From contig JAURZO010000014.1 in the NCBI GenBank assembly GCA_030653405.1, forward strand, positions 1-7,281: a stretch of DNA of 7,281 nt, read 5' to 3'. Source of the stretch: Zwartia sp. (GTDB taxonomy: Bacteria; Pseudomonadota; Gammaproteobacteria; Burkholderiales; Burkholderiaceae_B). The notes under the pieces were generated by a model, which saw nothing but the letters and a program-made list of their open reading frames with translations, ran no database searches and was not told where the DNA came from. A program made the position numbers and the translations under genes. Of the stretch, positions 6,465 through 7,281 are shown piece by piece. Within the stretch, counting starts at the first letter, position 1. Each line of letters begins with the position of its first letter.

Positions 6465-7243
6465 GACTCTGTGACTCCGGTCATCATCGCGAGCTCAAGC
6501 GTGGCAGAAAGTTCACGACAATATTGCAGAAAAATCATCGAAGACCGAAATTCGGATGTGCGAGGATATGGCTGATTGATCAGCAGTTCGTGAATGACTT
6601 TTCCCGGACGTGCCTGCATGACGAGAACGCGCTGACTCAAAAATACCGCTTCCGCGATGTTGTGCGTGACAAAGAGCGTGGCAACCCCCCGTTCTTGCTG
6701 CCAACGCAAAAGATCATCGTTGAGCTTTTGTCGGGTAAAGTCATCGAGGGCACCAAAGGGCTCATCCATGAGCAGGATCTGAGGTTCGGTAATAAGTGCT
6801 CGCGCAATCGATGCGCGCATTTTCATACCACCAGATAATTGCGCAGGGTAAGCATGCGCAAAGTCCTCCAAGCCTACATTTTTTAGAGCGGTGTGGACAC
6901 GCGGTTTGGCCACTTGTTCGCTTTGCCCTTGAAGCCTTAGAGGGAGCCATACGTTATCAAAGACAGTGGCCCAGGGCATCAGCGTGGCTTCTTGAAAAAC
7001 AAAAGCGGTTGAGTGTTGATTGGTGGATAGAACAGGTGCTCTCACAGTTCCATTGGTTGGAATTTCAAGGCCTGCAATTAAACGGAGAACGGAACTCTTT
7101 CCGCAACCAGAGGGGCCTAGCAATGTGACAAATTCGCCGGCTTGAATCGATAACGAAACACCCGTTATGGCTGTCGTGCCAGAGTTAAAACGTTTTGAGA
7201 CCTGTTTGAGTTCTAAGATTGGCTCGGTGGTCGAAGTACGCAT
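6461..7243 (-). CDS. ABC transporter ATP-binding protein (SsuB/TauB/NrtD type)
   Basis: A 260-residue cytoplasmic ATPase with every canonical ABC motif: Walker A GPSGCGKS at 43-50, Q-loop FQEATLMPW with Q84, signature LSGGM at 126-130, Walker B ILLMDEP with D150 and E151, D-loop ALDD at 155-158 and switch histidine H174 in VTHNIAEAV. The FQEATLMPW form and overall length match the nitrate/sulfonate/taurine/thiamine-precursor subgroup, in line with the permease and binding protein that follow. I chose the ATG at 7243, which puts the start just ahead of the first strand (PILELKQVSKRF). No good Shine-Dalgarno precedes it, and an in-frame TTG at 7264 would add seven residues, so the start is uncertain. 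The stop overlaps the permease start (ATGA). This is the first gene of the cluster visible here. Confidence 0.93.
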   Translation of the reverse strand: MRTSTTEPILELKQVSKRFNSGTTAITGVSLSIQAGEFVTLLGPSGCGKSSVLRLIAGLEIPTNGTVRAPVLSTNQHSTAFVFQEATLMPWATVFDNVWLPLRLQGQSEQVAKPRVHTALKNVGLEDFAHAYPAQLSGGMKMRASIARALITEPQILLMDEPFGALDDFTRQKLNDDLLRWQQERGVATLFVTHNIAEAVFLSQRVLVMQARPGKVIHELLINQPYPRTSEFRSSMIFLQYCRELSATLELAMMTGVTES

Positions 7244-7281
7244 CTTGGTTTTAGGCGCTTTCAAAACGATTCAATCAAGGT

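Noticed and set aside
6796..7128. Plus-strand open frame opposite the ABC ATPase
   Set aside because: Entirely antisense to Walker A through signature sequence of the ATPase; no recognisable domain.
7261..7281. Minus-strand reading of six codons ending in TGA (TLIESF), possibly the end of an upstream cluster gene
   Set aside because: Six codons are far too few to support a gene; chance occurrence is likely.

Overview
The window looks like a moderate-GC betaproteobacterium, most likely of the Burkholderiales. The basis is an orphan Bug/TctC-type periplasmic binding protein (a family strongly expanded in that order), a tandem-domain polyphosphate:AMP phosphotransferase, an NMT1-type ABC importer and the tail of an EAL-domain protein. 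The genus cannot be fixed from the sequence alone.

Layout from left to right: (1) bases 1-74, + strand, the last 23 codons of an EAL-domain (cyclic-di-GMP phosphodiesterase type) protein. (2) A short convergent gap with a small hairpin. (3) 126-836, - strand, an exported histidine-phosphatase-like protein that keeps the RHG and late His signatures but lacks the usual middle arginine. (4) 837-948, a gap holding a strong intrinsic terminator. (5) 949-1917, - strand, a Bug/TctC solute-binding protein without its membrane partners. (6) 2046-7243, - strand, a compact five-gene cluster.

The cluster reads right to left: ABC ATPase -> permease (4-nt ATGA overlap) -> NMT1-type binding protein (9-nt gap, with the permease stop codon inside the Shine-Dalgarno sequence) -> polyphosphate:AMP phosphotransferase (1-nt TAATG overlap) -> K+/Na+/Ca2+-exchanger-type antiporter (43-nt gap with its own strong ribosome-binding site). 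The first three genes form a complete SsuABC/ThiXYZ-like importer. The tight joints suggest one transcript that links uptake of a small organic nutrient to polyphosphate-driven AMP->ADP recycling and to calcium/sodium exchange. That functional link is an inference; the close packing is what the sequence shows. The cluster promoter is not in the window, or lies at its extreme right edge.

Every base outside genes falls in gaps shorter than 130 bases. I saw no tRNA or rRNA genes, CRISPR, insertion sequences or phage genes. Most of the window is ordinary metabolic and transport gene content. The most distinctive points are the ABC/PAP/antiporter arrangement and several residue changes at normally conserved sites.
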